Assembly (NCBI GenBank): GCA_025890175.1
Contig: JANPYM010000008.1
Coordinates: 983,337-1,047,336 of the forward strand
Origin: Ciborinia camelliae
Taxonomy: Eukaryota; Ascomycota; Leotiomycetes; Helotiales; Sclerotiniaceae
Reading direction: 5' to 3'
Length of the DNA: 64,000 bases
The stretch's first letter is position 1; every line of letters begins with the position of its first letter. Shown here in pieces: positions 47,183 to 59,765 of this stretch. The notes under the pieces were generated by a model that was given only the letters and a program-made list of their open reading frames with translations, was not told the DNA's origin and did no database searches. The position numbers were made by a program, and so were the translations under genes.

Positions 47183-47725
47183 TATTGGAAATTTAAAGTT
47201 TGTGGGTTTAAAAAGGAGAGAAACGAAAGAGAGAATGGATAATTCCAATAATATACATATCTTCGGTCGGAGGATATATATATAGGTACCTACCATATAG
47301 GTATTTATATACTACTAGGTAAATTGATAGGTATCTAGAATAATCTCGAGCATTCCAATTCTGAAGCTTTTAGAGGTCTCCCCACCACATTACGTAATAA
47401 TATTCTTTCTGCCTTATAATTTAGCGGCGACCCGGTTAGATGGAGGCGTCCGAGATGAGGCATCGATCCGCCCCGCCAATCTAATTTCGCCTTAAGCGAT
47501 TATAGGAAACGCCTAAGCCAATCAAATTTTCACACTGTGGAAAGCGAAAGCAAAAGCCAAAGCACCATTTTTTGAAGTGCCCATCTTCTTGCCAAAATTT
47601 GATTTGACTCACCCCACTACTCCTCATCACAATCAACACCAACCACTTTGTTTGTTTTCCTCCCTCCTTATAAAAAATTCTTCACTCTGAAATATTAAAA
47701 AAGAAGACATATTACATCTTTCAAA
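47183..47725. promoter_or_regulatory. Bidirectional promoter hsp78 / eEF1B
   Basis: 543 bp between divergent starts. It includes TTCGCCTTAAGCGAT (47486-47500), an inverted TTCGC/GCGA pair like those before eL6 and RPL9, and clustered TTC/GAA half-sites near 47350-47370 that do not form a clean heat-shock element. Confidence 0.45.
47486..47500 (+). promoter_or_regulatory. TTCGC/GCGA inverted repeat before eEF1B
   Basis: TTCGC and GCGAT half-sites separated by CTTAA, about 225 bp upstream of the eEF1B ATG. No nearby Cbf1-like word was noted. Confidence 0.35.
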
Positions 47726-48857
47726 ATGGGATTCACAGAATTTGTCAACGATGCTGGTCTTACCAGTAAGCTTCCTCCCCGCCATGATAGACAAACTCGA
47801 TCAAAGAATTTTGGAAAGCGCAGAAATTGACGTTACTCAGTGCTCAACAACTGGTTGGAGACTCGTTCATACATCGTTGGGTATGTATATATACTTTTTC
47901 TGGATATTTATCCGTTTTTCTTCCTGTCTGCGGGACAACCTCTGCGATGTGTCTATTTGCGCACCAGTACCCCTCTCCTCGAACAATTCCCAACATGATG
48001 AGCAACATTGGTCCGTGTTACTGAGCGGCCTCAAGAACCGCGTTATGGCGATATACCAAGCACACTGTGCATCTCTGATTTCTCTATCTTGTCTACAATT
48101 TATTTAGAAAATAAATGATAGAAGCAAAAACTAATCAGAAATCATAGATACTCCCCAAGCCAAGCTGATGTCGCCGTCTTCAAGGCTCAGCAATCCGCCC
48201 CAGATGCCGCAAAATTCCCCCACGCTGCTAGATGGTACAAGCACATCAACTCCTGGACCGAGGACTTCGCTACCCTCCCAGGTGATGCTTCAAAGGAATA
48301 CACTACATACGGCCCAGAAAAGACTGAGGCTACCCTGAACCCAGCAAAGGCACCAGCTGCTGAGGAAGAGGATGATGATGAAGTCGATCTTTTCGGAAGT
48401 GATGATGAGGAAGAAGATGCGGAGGCTGCCAGAATCAGAGATGAGCGTTTGGCCGAGTACAAGAAGAAGAAGGAGGGCAAGACCAAGCCTGCTGCCAAGT
48501 CTGTTGTCACTATGGATGTCAAGCCATGGGGTGAGTTTGGAGCTTGATTTAGTGATGAAAAAATACTGACTGATCTACAGACGATGAGACCGACATGAAG
48601 GCATTGGAGGCTGCCGTTCGTGGTATTGAGAAGGACGGTCTCGTTTGGGGTGCTTCCAAACTTGTGGCTGTTGGTTTCGGTATCAAGAAGTTGCAGATCA
48701 ACTTGGTCATTGAGGATGACAAGATTGGTCTTGATGATTTGCAAGAGGAGATTGCTGAGTTCGAGGATTATGTCCAATCTTCCGATATTGTATGCCCCCC
48801 TAATCTGACTCTATTGATAATGGCTAATAAGGATAGGCTGCTATGCAAAAGCTTTAA
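47726..48857 (+). CDS. efb1: Translation elongation factor eEF1B-beta
   Basis: Guanine nucleotide exchange factor that reloads eEF1A with GTP. Five exons (47726-47765, 47841-47880, 48148-48530, 48581-48789, 48837-48857) give 230 aa, the expected size. The N-terminal GST-like part is [13 protein letters not shown] joined to [14 protein letters not shown]. An acidic linker follows ([18 protein letters not shown], also the CK2-type site region). The catalytic GEF domain begins KPWDDETDM and holds [20 protein letters not shown] and [14 protein letters not shown]. The last exon is only 21 nt and codes AAMQKL plus the stop. Two 40-nt exons sit at the 5' end, and intron 2 is 267 bp, so simple ORF calling misses both ends. 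Confidence 0.96.
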
Positions 48858-49258
48858 AGCGTCATTACGTCTACATTTTACTTTCGATTCATGCTCCGTC
48901 CCTGTTCCTGAAATGATATCACGCTGCCCATGGAGGTTTTGACTATGACCAGTCAGTCGATTATTATGAGAGAAAATAAGCTTTACGAAATGACGATAAT
49001 CATGGACTGGGATAGAATTGAATTACAAAAATCATAACAAGTACATAAATTTTATATGCAAATTGCTCTTGTGATTCGTGAATGTGCTAAATCGATTGTT
49101 TTCTGTGATACTGCACCAGTCCCTCATAATCTTCTTTACTAACCCCGATTGCCCACTATCGCGCTTACTGATCTTAATGGGCCGCACCTTTTAACGAGGG
49201 GACAAGCTGGAACCTTGGATAGCCCACAACAAATAACAAAACACTGCATTCTTCAAAG
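48858..49258. other. Intergenic efb1 / emc5
   Basis: 400 bp of 3' flank and promoter; nothing recognised. Confidence 0.5.
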
Positions 49259-49759
49259 ATGACTTGGATATCCAAATCAATTACGGGCCTTGGCTTGCTG
49301 TTTCTCACGCACGCGTATGTATGATAAAGCTCAAATGATGTTGCAACCGCTGACAAATTTTATTTCTCCAGTTGCTATTCTGCTCACGAGCACTCAGTCC
49401 TGCAATCCACAGGAACTGCCCATCTATCCTCTATAACCTCTCACCCTGCGACCGCTACTTCTCTACCAATCGACATATCGATCGAGACTATCGTATCAAT
49501 TTTCATCGTTTGTTTAGGATTGGTATTAGGCACACCGGAATTACGACCAATACAATGGCGCGTTTGGGCAGGCAAAGTTGAGCGGGAGGGGGCGAAAGGT
49601 TTTATGAATGCGGACGGTGAGGTGGATAAAGATTTTGTTGGAAACCCTTTCGAAGTTCTTGAGAGTAGACCAAGCTTCATAGACATCAGAAGGCAAAGAT
49701 ATGAATTTGCGGAGTGGGTTAGAGAAGGAGGGTACCAAACCTCAGCACCGGAGTCATAG
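49259..49759 (+). CDS. emc5: Emc5, ER membrane protein complex subunit 5 (MMGT family)
   Basis: Small membrane subunit of the EMC insertase in the ER. Exons 49259-49314 and 49372-49759 give 147 aa. The start MTWISKSITGLGLLFLTHA forms the first membrane helix, followed by the CYSAHEHSVL motif typical of Emc5. A second helix covers IETIVSIFIVCLGLVLG, followed by TPELRPIQWRVWAGK, the conserved block after the second helix. The cytosolic tail has NPFEVLESRPSFIDIRR. The 57-bp intron hides the start codon, so the frame appears to lack an N-terminus when read unspliced. Confidence 0.92.
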
Positions 49760-50219
49760 ATGGAAGGATCAACTATGTGATGTTGTTCCTGTCGACGCCG
49801 TGAGATGCATTGATCTTGGTTGGGGTGCCATGCTGCACATGGTTTGAAGGAGGGATCTTTGGAGTTGCGTATAAATTTCACAAAGTGGCCCAAAAGTCCC
49901 TGTGCCATTCAAACAAAATAATTTTGAACTTCTGGTGTTGAATATCTTTATTATTTTTGTATTCCCCAGTATTCCGAGCCTGTCTGGTTGTTGTTCTACC
50001 TACCTAGTAAGATACCTTAAGCAGAGCTGTACCTACTACAAATGAGGGAGGAGCCAAATTTCGCTTGGCAAAGATCACTTCTGAAATACTGGGCTCACTT
50101 TTCACTTTTGAATTCTCATTTTCACTCATTTTGAAACTTATTCACCATCTTCATTCTATTCTTTTTCTCCCTGCCCTTCATTTAATATTTGTCTCTATAT
50201 TTCCAGCAGAAGCATCAAT
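49760..50219. other. Intergenic emc5 / msh5
   Basis: 460 bp with CTACCTACCTAG near 49997; no gene seen. Confidence 0.5.
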
Positions 50220-53200
50220 ATGCCGCCTTTTAGGCGTCGACGAGGTAGTTCTGCTGCGGGTTCTAATCGTCAGTCATCCTCCAGAGGACATACGTCAAGG
50301 TTTCGTCCAAGCTCATCCAGAACGAGCTCCGTCCCCCAAGATGGGCATCGTTCGTCATCAATGCACCCCCCTATTCCATCCAGAAACAGGATATCCATAA
50401 AATCAGCATCGTCACATGTCGCTGCACCATCATCGATGCACGATGAGGCCAATAACCTTGAAATTGAAGAGAACGAGTCCGATATTCAAGAACGCGAAGA
50501 TTGTGATTCAATGAATGAAATTGTCATGGCTGTCGAATTGAAAGAGCGTGGTACAATTGGGTGCGCATACTATATCGCCAGAGAAGAGAAACTGTGCATG
50601 ATGGCAGACATTAGTATGGCTGGACTTGACATAATTGACACTTTGAAAATCCATGTAGAGCCTACTGGTAGGTTTTCGTGACAAACCCCAAGTTGGGCAT
50701 TATCCATGCTAATGGCAGTATAGTAATTCTAATAAGCACTCGCTGCGAAGAGGCTCTAGAGGATCATCTTCAGAAAGATGCCAAGGGTATTGACCGAGGA
50801 GATGCAAGTAGGTCTTTTAAATGACATTACTTGTGCTAAGCTGACTCTACAGACGAAATATTTGGCTCGTACGTCCTTGATTCGCGACCAGCTGCGGAGT
50901 TTTATTACGAGACGGCAAAAAACAAATTAGCAAGCTTGGATATTGAGGGAGCGAGAGGAGCTGGCATGATGTTCGCCACTCCCGGAGAGAACTTCGCTGG
51001 AGATCTCAACCATGACCAGGTAGAATTAAGTGGTGCGGGTCGTCAAGGGAGATTAATGAGACTCGCGGGCTGGATTGACTTGGAGAGTAGACTCTCGGTA
51101 AGCCTTACTCCCCATTCTTTTCACTCAACGACACGACTTCTCAAATTTGAATAAGCGAGTGGGATTGATCTGAAGAAGTCATTGGGGTGAAAATCCAGTT
51201 ACACAAACATCGCCGCATAGCTCTACTAACAAGCATGTTTCTAGATTGGTTGTGCTGGTGCGGTGCTCAACTACCTTGGACGACGACGAAGTGTAGATTA
51301 CTTGCCCAACGATGAAGCTGCATTAATTTCATTCCGGATACGCACCATCGAGATGTTTTATTTGACAGATATGATGTTCGTGAACGCGGATACATTATCA
51401 TCGCTCCAAATTATCCAGTCTGAGTCTCATCCGAACTCGCATATGCAAGGGCCGAATAAGTCAACTTCGGGATCAAAGGAGAGCTTATCCGTCTTTGGAC
51501 TGTTCTATCATTTGGCCAGTACACCGCAGGGCAGGCAAAAACTTCGGAAGATGTTTTTAAGACCAAGTATAGATATGTCGGTAATAGAGGAAAGACTCCG
51601 GACAATAGGCATTTTTCTAATTCCCGAGAATCAACCCTTATTACAGAATATTCAGAAGAGTCTCAAGAGTGTTAAGGATATAAGAACCGTGGTAATACAT
51701 CTTCAGAAAGGTGTGAGCGGAGGCTCTGGGAAAGCAACAGCGGCCAAAAGTGGTATTTGGAGTAGCATTCTCTCATTCTCCTTCCATTCGCTCAAAATAC
51801 TTGAGGCATTGCGAGGATTGGCAGGCGATAAGACTGTGGTTGCTGGCAAGGTGAGATTACCTACCTCTTCCAAGCTACAAAGGCTTATCCAATACCCTAG
51901 CTCCTTACCGAAACTCGTCCGAATGATCTTCTTGGCATTGGCCAAATCATTACCCAGACGATAGATTTTGAGAGATCGGCCGAACAGCATCGTATCACGG
52001 TCAAGCAAGGCATCGACCCTGAGCTGGATGGAATGAAAAGAACGTATGATGGCATGGAAAGTTTCCTTACGGAAGTCCAAAGAAAAATGACAGATGATTT
52101 ACCCGAATGGGCTCGTCAATATGTCGAAAATTGCATATACTTTCCACAGCTGGGTTTTTTGACAGTGGTACAACTCGATCCCAATACAGGCGAAGGAAGA
52201 TACAAAGGCGAGGGGACCGAAGAAGATGAATGGGCCCAGACGTTTGTCAGCGACGAGAAAGTCTATTATAAAAACAGACGTATGAGAGAAATGGACGAGT
52301 ATATTGGTGACATGTATAGTATGATTACAGGTAAGTTACCGCTTAATCATTATTGTATAGCACATGCTAATTGCTTTCCATTCACTAGACAGGGAGATTG
52401 AGATCATTCATGGCCTCACTGTGCGTGTACTGGAGCAGGAAAAACTTCTCATCACAGTATCAGATCTATGTGGAGAACTTGATAGCCTCGTTGCACTTGC
52501 TCTTGGGGCTATTAAATATCGTTTCAATCCCCCAACTATCACTCAGGCCAATGTAGTTGTTATTGAAGGTGGACGGCATCCTCTCCAAGAGCTTACAGTT
52601 CCGTCTTATGTCGCAAATGACTGTTATCTTGCCGGTGGATCAGGCCATGCCAATGATAAAGGGTTTTCTTCGAGCACTACCCAGGAATCGGAAGATATCC
52701 AAGGCCCAAGTATGCTTCTTATGACTGGGCCAAACTATTCCGGAAAGAGTGTCTATCTCAAGCAAACTGCTCTGATTGTTTACTTGGCCCACATCGGCAG
52801 TTATGTCCCGGCTGAGAAGGCAGTTATAGGTCTCACGGATAAGATCTTGACGCGGATCACTACCCGTGAAAGTGTCTCCCGAAACCAGAGCGCCTTCATG
52901 ATTGACCTGCAACAAATAGCTCTGTGCACAACACTTGCAACTCACCGCAGTCTTGTGATCATCGATGAGTTTGGTAAAGGTACCAATTCAACAGATGGGG
53001 CTGGTCTGGCTTGCGGTGTATTCGAGTATTTCCTTGGACTCGGTTCGCATCGGCCAAAAGTACTCGGAGCGACCCACTTTCACGAAATTTTCGAGAATGG
53101 ATTCTTATCCCCAAGACCTGAATTAGCTTTTGGACATATGGAAGTTCACGTGAACAAACAAGCTGACCTCGCTGACGACCAAGTTGCATACCTATACAAC

Positions 53201-53503
53201 TTTGTGTTGGGTAGAAGTAATTCAAGCTTTGGTACTTCTTGTGCTGCAATGAATGGAATTGATACTGCAATCGTTGAAAGAGCCGAGGATTTAATATTGT
53301 TAGCGGCTCGGGGAGAGGACCTCATGGAAGCTCTTGCGGCAAATATATCGGAAAAAGACGCCCAAGACTTGGAGGATGCAGAAAAGATTGGGAGACGTTT
53401 TCTTGAGCAAAATTTCCCTCTGTCGGGAGGTAATAATGCCATCATCGACGTCCGAAGTATTCTTCGAAATATCCTGGATGTCGAGGGTGAGATTGAGGCA
53501 TGA
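50220..53503 (+). CDS. msh5: Msh5, meiotic MutS homolog
   Basis: Partner of Msh4 in MutS-gamma, which stabilises recombination intermediates for crossovers in meiosis; it does not act in mismatch repair. Six exons (50220-50667, 50724-50807, 50853-51097, 51245-51850, 51901-52330, 52389-53503) give 975 aa. The mismatch-reading N-domain of MutS is absent; the head is a Ser/Arg-rich tail. The core domain has FGLFYHLASTPQGRQKLR and the clamp region KRTYDGMESFLTEVQ. The ATPase has Walker A TGPNYSGKSVYLKQ, the ITTRESVSRNQSAFMIDLQQ signature, Walker B LVIIDEFGKGTNS and GATHFHEIF. All are intact, arguing for a functional meiotic gene. Confidence 0.95.
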
Positions 53504-54565
53504 AACAAGGTTTCGAAAATCCGGGTCTATAGGACCGATGTTGATCTTTTTCAATGTTCGAAACCATGTTGACAAAGTTAATCGTTCTAAATAAATGTAG
53601 CTTAAAAAATATGCAATTATCGCTTTGGTCTCAACCAGATCACTAAATCCCCCAAACTTCCAAAGAGATACAATTTTCTTTGATCAATGCAAATATAAAT
53701 TCAATGTCCCTCAAGTTAATATCAAGACGTGAAAAACTGGTATTCTAAACTTCAAAAATGTATCATCGCTAGTCGTTCCCATTATTAGGGGTATTTAGGA
53801 CAGGTGAATCGTTGTAAGGTTGTATTTGGTCTCGTGGAATAAACAATCACAATCATAATCACATGCAAAATATTTATTGATTACCTAATTGATTCTGATT
53901 TGACTCTAGTCCCGATTGTTTGAGATTATGCGGAACGTTGTTCCTGGGCTTAATTAAGCGGATTCTTTTTTTAAGGGTCCTCCAGAGTGCACGAGACCCT
54001 ATTCGGAAAACAGTAGAAATTCAGAATCCCGAATCCCCCTCAATTTAATCTTAGAATTAACTTTCAGAACTTGGAAGTCTCTACTGTATTCACCATTCTA
54101 TTTCATCCTGTTCCTTTTAAGAAGCTCTTGCCTATTTTCCACCTTTTTGAAGGGCTGACAGAAAGGATATTAAACCTCAATTACATTCCTCAAAACTACA
54201 AGACACACAACAAACAAGAAACGAGACACGATACCTATATTCTGGAAACCCCTATCTCTATTCCTCTTCGACCAGTCACAATATTTGGAAGTACCACTAT
54301 ACTCTAAAGTGTTCTCAAATCCGGAATATCAACTCTCTGTTATCTGCCGAAATTGGGCATTCATTTGTTTGACTTGCGTTGCCACCAGGTTTATAGTGTA
54401 AGAGCGTTATTCATTCTTCATTCTACTAACTAAAACCTGAACCGACGTAGATCAGTCATGGAATCCTGCTATTTGAACTTTATTAATAGCTTTGAAACAG
54501 AATAAGCCTCTACTTCGATTCGACATCCTTTCGCTTCCAGCCCGTTCCTTTCATAAATAAACACC
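53504..54565. other. Intergenic msh5 / ethanolamine kinase
   Basis: 1.06 kb, AT-rich. The frame at 54071-54307 has no recognisable domain. Nothing else noted. Confidence 0.5.
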
Positions 54566-55962
54566 ATGGCCACAATATCAACTCCAGATGCTTCAATTGG
54601 CAAGATCCGTTTCATCCCCCTCTCGTACAACTCCGCCGAATCTCAAACATCAGCCCTACGTCTAATCCTGACCTTGCGCCCCGATTGGGAACGAACTGAT
54701 GGGAAGATTGAATTTATACGATTTACGGATGGCATAACAAACACATTGTTGAAGGTCATCAACAACAGACCTGGGCTTTCCAAGGAACAGATTGATAATG
54801 AGGCAGTTCTGCTGCGAGCTTATGGCCAGGGAACTGATTTAATTATCGACCGGGAGCGTGAGACTCAGAACCACGAATTACTTACTCAATTCAATTTAGC
54901 ACCAGCATTACTTGCCCGATTTAAGAATGGAATGCTGTATCGCTTCATTAGAGGAGCGGTCACCAGTCCTGCAGACCTCAGACGGCAAAGCATTTGGCGT
55001 GGAGTAGCTAGACGATTGGCAGAGTGGCATGCGGTTGTTCCATGTCTTGCAACAGCTCATGAACCCCAGTCTACAGAAATAAATGGCAGTGAACAATTTG
55101 CTTTCCCGGCTACAACATCAAGCAGAGTGGATCCTTCTCTGCAATCTGCTATTGACAGTGTCGCTCCCGGCAAGCCAGCCCCTAATGTCTGGACGGTAAT
55201 GCAAAAATGGATATATGCACTTCCAGTGGGATCAGAGGTTGAAAAGACACGACAGGCAAACTTGCAAAAGGAACTAACTCGCCTGGTTATTGAACTCAGT
55301 AACCGACCGGGTCTTGGTGAAAACAGTGTGAGTGACCTTCGTGAAACCCGATGCGACATAGTTGCTGGACGCAAAGTAGTACTACCATAACAATGCATCT
55401 CCCGCTGTAACCTCTTGCCGCCGAGAACCGTGCTGACATTCTCCAGCTCGTATTTGCCCACTGCGACCTTTTAAGTGGTAATGTTATCGTGCAACCTCGA
55501 CCTACTGGCATCACAACTTCAACTGCCATAGAAACAGTCAGTTTCATCGATTACGAATACGCAACCCCTTCTCCAGCAGCTTTTGATATTGCCAATCATT
55601 TCGCAGAGTGGGGAGGATTTGATTGCGAACATCAATACCTTCCCACACGAGCGGAGAGACTCGACTTCATTCGCGAATATATCCGTAGTTACTTTGCTCA
55701 ATTAAAGCAATCTTACGATGAAGAAGCAGAGGTTCAGAAAATGTTTACCGAAGTGGATATGTTTAGGGCGGTCCCAGGGTTTTATTGGGGAATTTGGGCA
55801 TTGATTCAGGCCACGATATCTCAAATCGATTTTGATTATGCTGCATATGCGGAAATCAGATTGGGAGAATATTGGGCATGGAGGGAGGAGAATGATGGAA
55901 GTCGCGCGGCTTCTGGCAAGGAAATGCCTTTGAGAGAGCGAAGATGGGCGCAGGACTCATGA
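54566..55962 (+). CDS. eki1: Ethanolamine kinase (choline/ethanolamine kinase family)
   Basis: First enzyme of the CDP-ethanolamine branch of the Kennedy pathway: ethanolamine plus ATP to phosphoethanolamine. Exons 54566-55327 and 55447-55962 give 425 aa. The N-lobe has IRFTDGITNTLLKV (the phosphate-binding turn). The catalytic Brenner motif is FAHCDLLSGNVIV, followed by the metal-binding SFIDYEYA and DIANHFAEWGGFD. HCDLLSGN is the form seen in ethanolamine kinases of filamentous fungi; choline kinases usually have HNDTQ. The 119-bp intron lies just before the catalytic motif; reading through it gives a false stop after VVLP. Cytosolic by lack of signal or helices. Confidence 0.93.
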
Positions 55963-58900
55963 ATATCCATTTTTTAATACACAGCATGCGTTTAGACTTT
56001 GTTTCGAGTGACTTGTACATTCATGAGGCTTCAACGTCTAAAGGAAAACTAGCGGATTCGAAATACCTAATAAAGTTTTAAAAGTATATAGCTTGAATTT
56101 AATCATAGAGAAAAAGTAATGGTTTACATCCCAAATCTCCATGCAAGTAAATATCTATCACTGCGCCCGTTTCGACGGCGAATATACTGAAAAGATTCGG
56201 AGTACTCATGAAAAGCAATAAATGTTTATTAACGGCAAACAAGCTTAAATTGATGGTTGGATAGTATGGGACAAACCGGGTGCTAAAACGGGATTCGGAA
56301 CGGATATAATATCAGTACAGGAGGATCAGTAAAGCTTCAAATGCAGATCTCGAGGAAGGACCAGATGTTTCATCTGCCCCGTTTGAATCCTGAGAACTTC
56401 ATCGCATATGTTCAATACCGAGTCAGCCTCACGAAATGAGACAAGATCAGACAAGATTCTGTTTTATAGATCGAGTTATCAATATTTTGATCAAGACGAA
56501 GGAAGGTTAATACCTCCCTACCGTCCTCCTCGGTCACGATATATATGGTAACGTTGCGGCTTGCCCGTTGGATGCACGGAAGGATTGCCGATGTTATGCT
56601 TGCCACATGCTTGCCCCACCTGCATGCCTGTGTCACATTTGAGTGCTCGGGATTTTAAACTCCCTAACTACCTAGGTATGCATTCATAAATGGTGTGCAT
56701 GGCCACATCCTATGTTGCAGGTCTGCGAATTGCATCATACATACTACTGTGCCTATATTTTGTGAACTGGCCGGGATCATCAGCCGTGGCTGTCGAAATA
56801 GAAGAACGGAGCAAGAGACTCGCGAGATTCAGATTATGCCAGCCCAAAAATTCTATATTTGGGTAGGTGCCCTTTGCATGACGACTGCTCTTTACGATAG
56901 TTCGTCGGGCCCCGAAAATCTTCAGTACAGCCTCCGTGTCAACAGTGGCAGTACACACTAGATACTCAAGTCACTCATACAGATATTCCAGAGTGAACAA
57001 TGTACTTGACTCGAATTACCCGATTCCGAGACCTGTAACCTTAGCGAAAAATAGCATCTAGAGAGCACGAATGGTGAACTTTTCAGCAGTGTCATCAGCA
57101 ATTGGATCCAGATATTAAGGTTATATACCCACGGTCCCATTAAGAGCATGGCAATTATACACCCGTGGCAATGATCGTAGGTAGATACTCGATTCTTGAT
57201 GATGGGCCGTGTACTTATATTAATCGGTCGTATATTAATAATCGAGTTGTTTCCAACCAGTAGTACTAATTATAAGTGTTGAATGAATAGTGGGAAGATA
57301 GTGGCAACTATTCCCCATTTCTTCGAGCTCATTCTCCCATTCTCATTAATAAAACTAGAAGGAACTATTGAGAAGAGCGAAGTTAAATAATTGCCAATTT
57401 CAGTTAGCGAGTAAATATAGCGATGTATACGCCCAAACTGAGCCAATACACACTTATTACCTAACAAATGGTTCTCAAGTATAGTCAATATCTTCAATAT
57501 CACATCACCAACACAAAAAAGTAACATTCGAGGAGGAGTAAAACATTGGGTTTTCAGCCCGAATAATATATATAAATGAAAGATCCTATTTGAGGCTCTG
57601 ACCTCAGATTTCGTTTCATACGTTTTACACGTACAGTATCATCATGTTTGTATGACCTGCTAGACTATACTATACATCACTGTCGTCGAATCTTATGTGA
57701 CGTGTAAGCTGCATGCTTATACCAGCACTTCGGAACGATCTTCTCCAAGTCTTTTGGGGGCGGTATTGGCGATCTGATCACAGATTCCTCTCACCTTGTA
57801 CCGAGGACCACGATGTCACTCACCACCTCCCTAGGTAGGTAGTATTTGATACAGTAAATTATAGACCATTGCCCCATATCTTCTAATCCCATCTCATACC
57901 ATCTCATACCAAGACTGTCTAACCAAGGTCGACAGCCAGTGCGCCTCTACACAAGTCTTGGACTTTCATCGCTCAGTGGTTTTTGTGGGACATATATGAC
58001 TTGCATCATTTGTAATTGACTGCCCCTCCTCTCATTGAGTGAAGATTGAAGATTCAAGATTCTGTAGGTGGCTTGCAAGGGCAGTGCGAAGCACATTCTT
58101 CTTCTTCTTAGGTCCCCGGAACCTCTCTCCCAAAACCCCCCTTCCCCCCCTCGCCGATCCTATTTTCTGGGCTACGATTCAATGCTGGCGACAACGTTAA
58201 GTCGAAGTCTATCAATAATAGATACTTGGCATTGGTGGGAATACTAGGTAACTACCTAGGTAATAGTAATGAAGACTCATTGATCTATTACCCACCTAGG
58301 GATGCATCGCTACTCATGCCACCAGAAAGAGGATACATTCCGTTTCTAGTTCACAAATTTATACGACTACCTATGTAGGTTAATAAGCTTTAACCTACCC
58401 ACAATTTATACTTTCTGGCGCGGCATGGATCTTCCGGTGGGTAGGTATCTATAGGTCCCTAGTGCCTACCTAGATATTTTTATAAGTTGTGGGACTTCCG
58501 ACTCCCAAGTATTAACCCCGGATATAGATAGGTAGGCAGGCTATCGTAAAAATATAGGCCCGGATATACAGAATTACATGTTCTGTTATTGGCCAAAGTA
58601 AGAAATTAGTATAAATTTTCGTAAATAAAAGACCCTTTTCCGTACCCTAGGTATCGAAAAGAGGCATATTATCTACCAAATCCATCATTCCATTAAGCTT
58701 ATTAGATACCTAGATACCTACCTAAACCTCTGATTCATCTACCTTAAACTTCGGGTGTCGATCCTGATCCTAGCCACTCTCGATCAACAACATCTTAACA
58801 ATTGCGCAAGCATTCAGCCCTCACAATCTTTCACTAATAACCTTTCTAATAAATATTGGAACAAAGAGGATACTAAATATCTAGGTTAAGATTAACTTTG

Positions 58901-59765
58901 CCGGCCTTCAAAATTTGTAAGCTACATCGCACTGTACAACTTTAATGTTTCAACCCGTTCTCATCTAAGACGATCATCATGATCCTAACCTCACCGAGGT
59001 TAACACATCAACCATAAGAACCTTTATTCCAATGCCCAGCCTTTGATCATATACCTACAGCACCTGCGCCCTGACTCTTTGATTTACTTCCAGAAAACCG
59101 ATTTGCAGCTCTTGGCAGCTAACAACAGCTGTGGGCAGTGTTATCATTGCAATCGTTTACTAAGATAGCGGCTATATACTAGACACAATTCCAATGATTA
59201 GTAAATCAGAACTACTGTACTAAATGATGTATAGTACGGAAACCTTTGAGACTAAACCTAAAGTTAATATTGAAAGCAAAAAGAAGGAACAAAAGCATTG
59301 TACCAGAACACGGGTTTTAACTTCCTTCAAGAATTGCTTCAAATGAGTGCAAAATGATACTGGATAGGAGCCAATACTGTAGCCGACCAGTTTTCGTTTA
59401 ATTCCTCCAGGAGATTTCTTGACTTTCCGAATTTCTCGCTTATGTTCTAACCGTTCTAAACCTTCCAATGTTCTACTAATCCTATACAAGTCAAATCTCA
59501 AGCGCATGCGGTGGCTCACTCCACTTTGGGAAAGAGCAGGGAGCCTGGTGATCAAGGGCTGAGGATTCTTCCTGAATGGGTTATCATCCATGCGCTTAGA
59601 GGCTAGAAGGCATCTCCTGGTAGGATCAAAATGCCAGTGTTCAAGGATATAAATGATCTCACTAGAACTGCGGATTGGAAGGAACAATCGATATAACTTA
59701 CCATTCTTCCTTCTCTTTACTGTTTATTTTTTATATATCATCTCTAGGCATCACCCAACATAACC
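55963..59765. other. 3.8-kb gene-free region
   Basis: AT-rich with many CCTAGG/TAGGTAGG words at 57830-58740 and CATCTCATAC repeats near 57888-57910. A 155-codon minus-strand frame at 59220-59687 has no known domain and overlaps the likely bZIP promoter; not called as a gene. Confidence 0.5.

Noticed and set aside
47340..47375. Heat-shock element before hsp78
   Set aside because: TTC and GAA half-sites occur, but not with the regular 5-bp spacing of an HSE.
59220..59687. 155-codon minus-strand frame
   Set aside because: No known domain, sits in the bZIP upstream region, and composition does not stand out from random AT-rich DNA.
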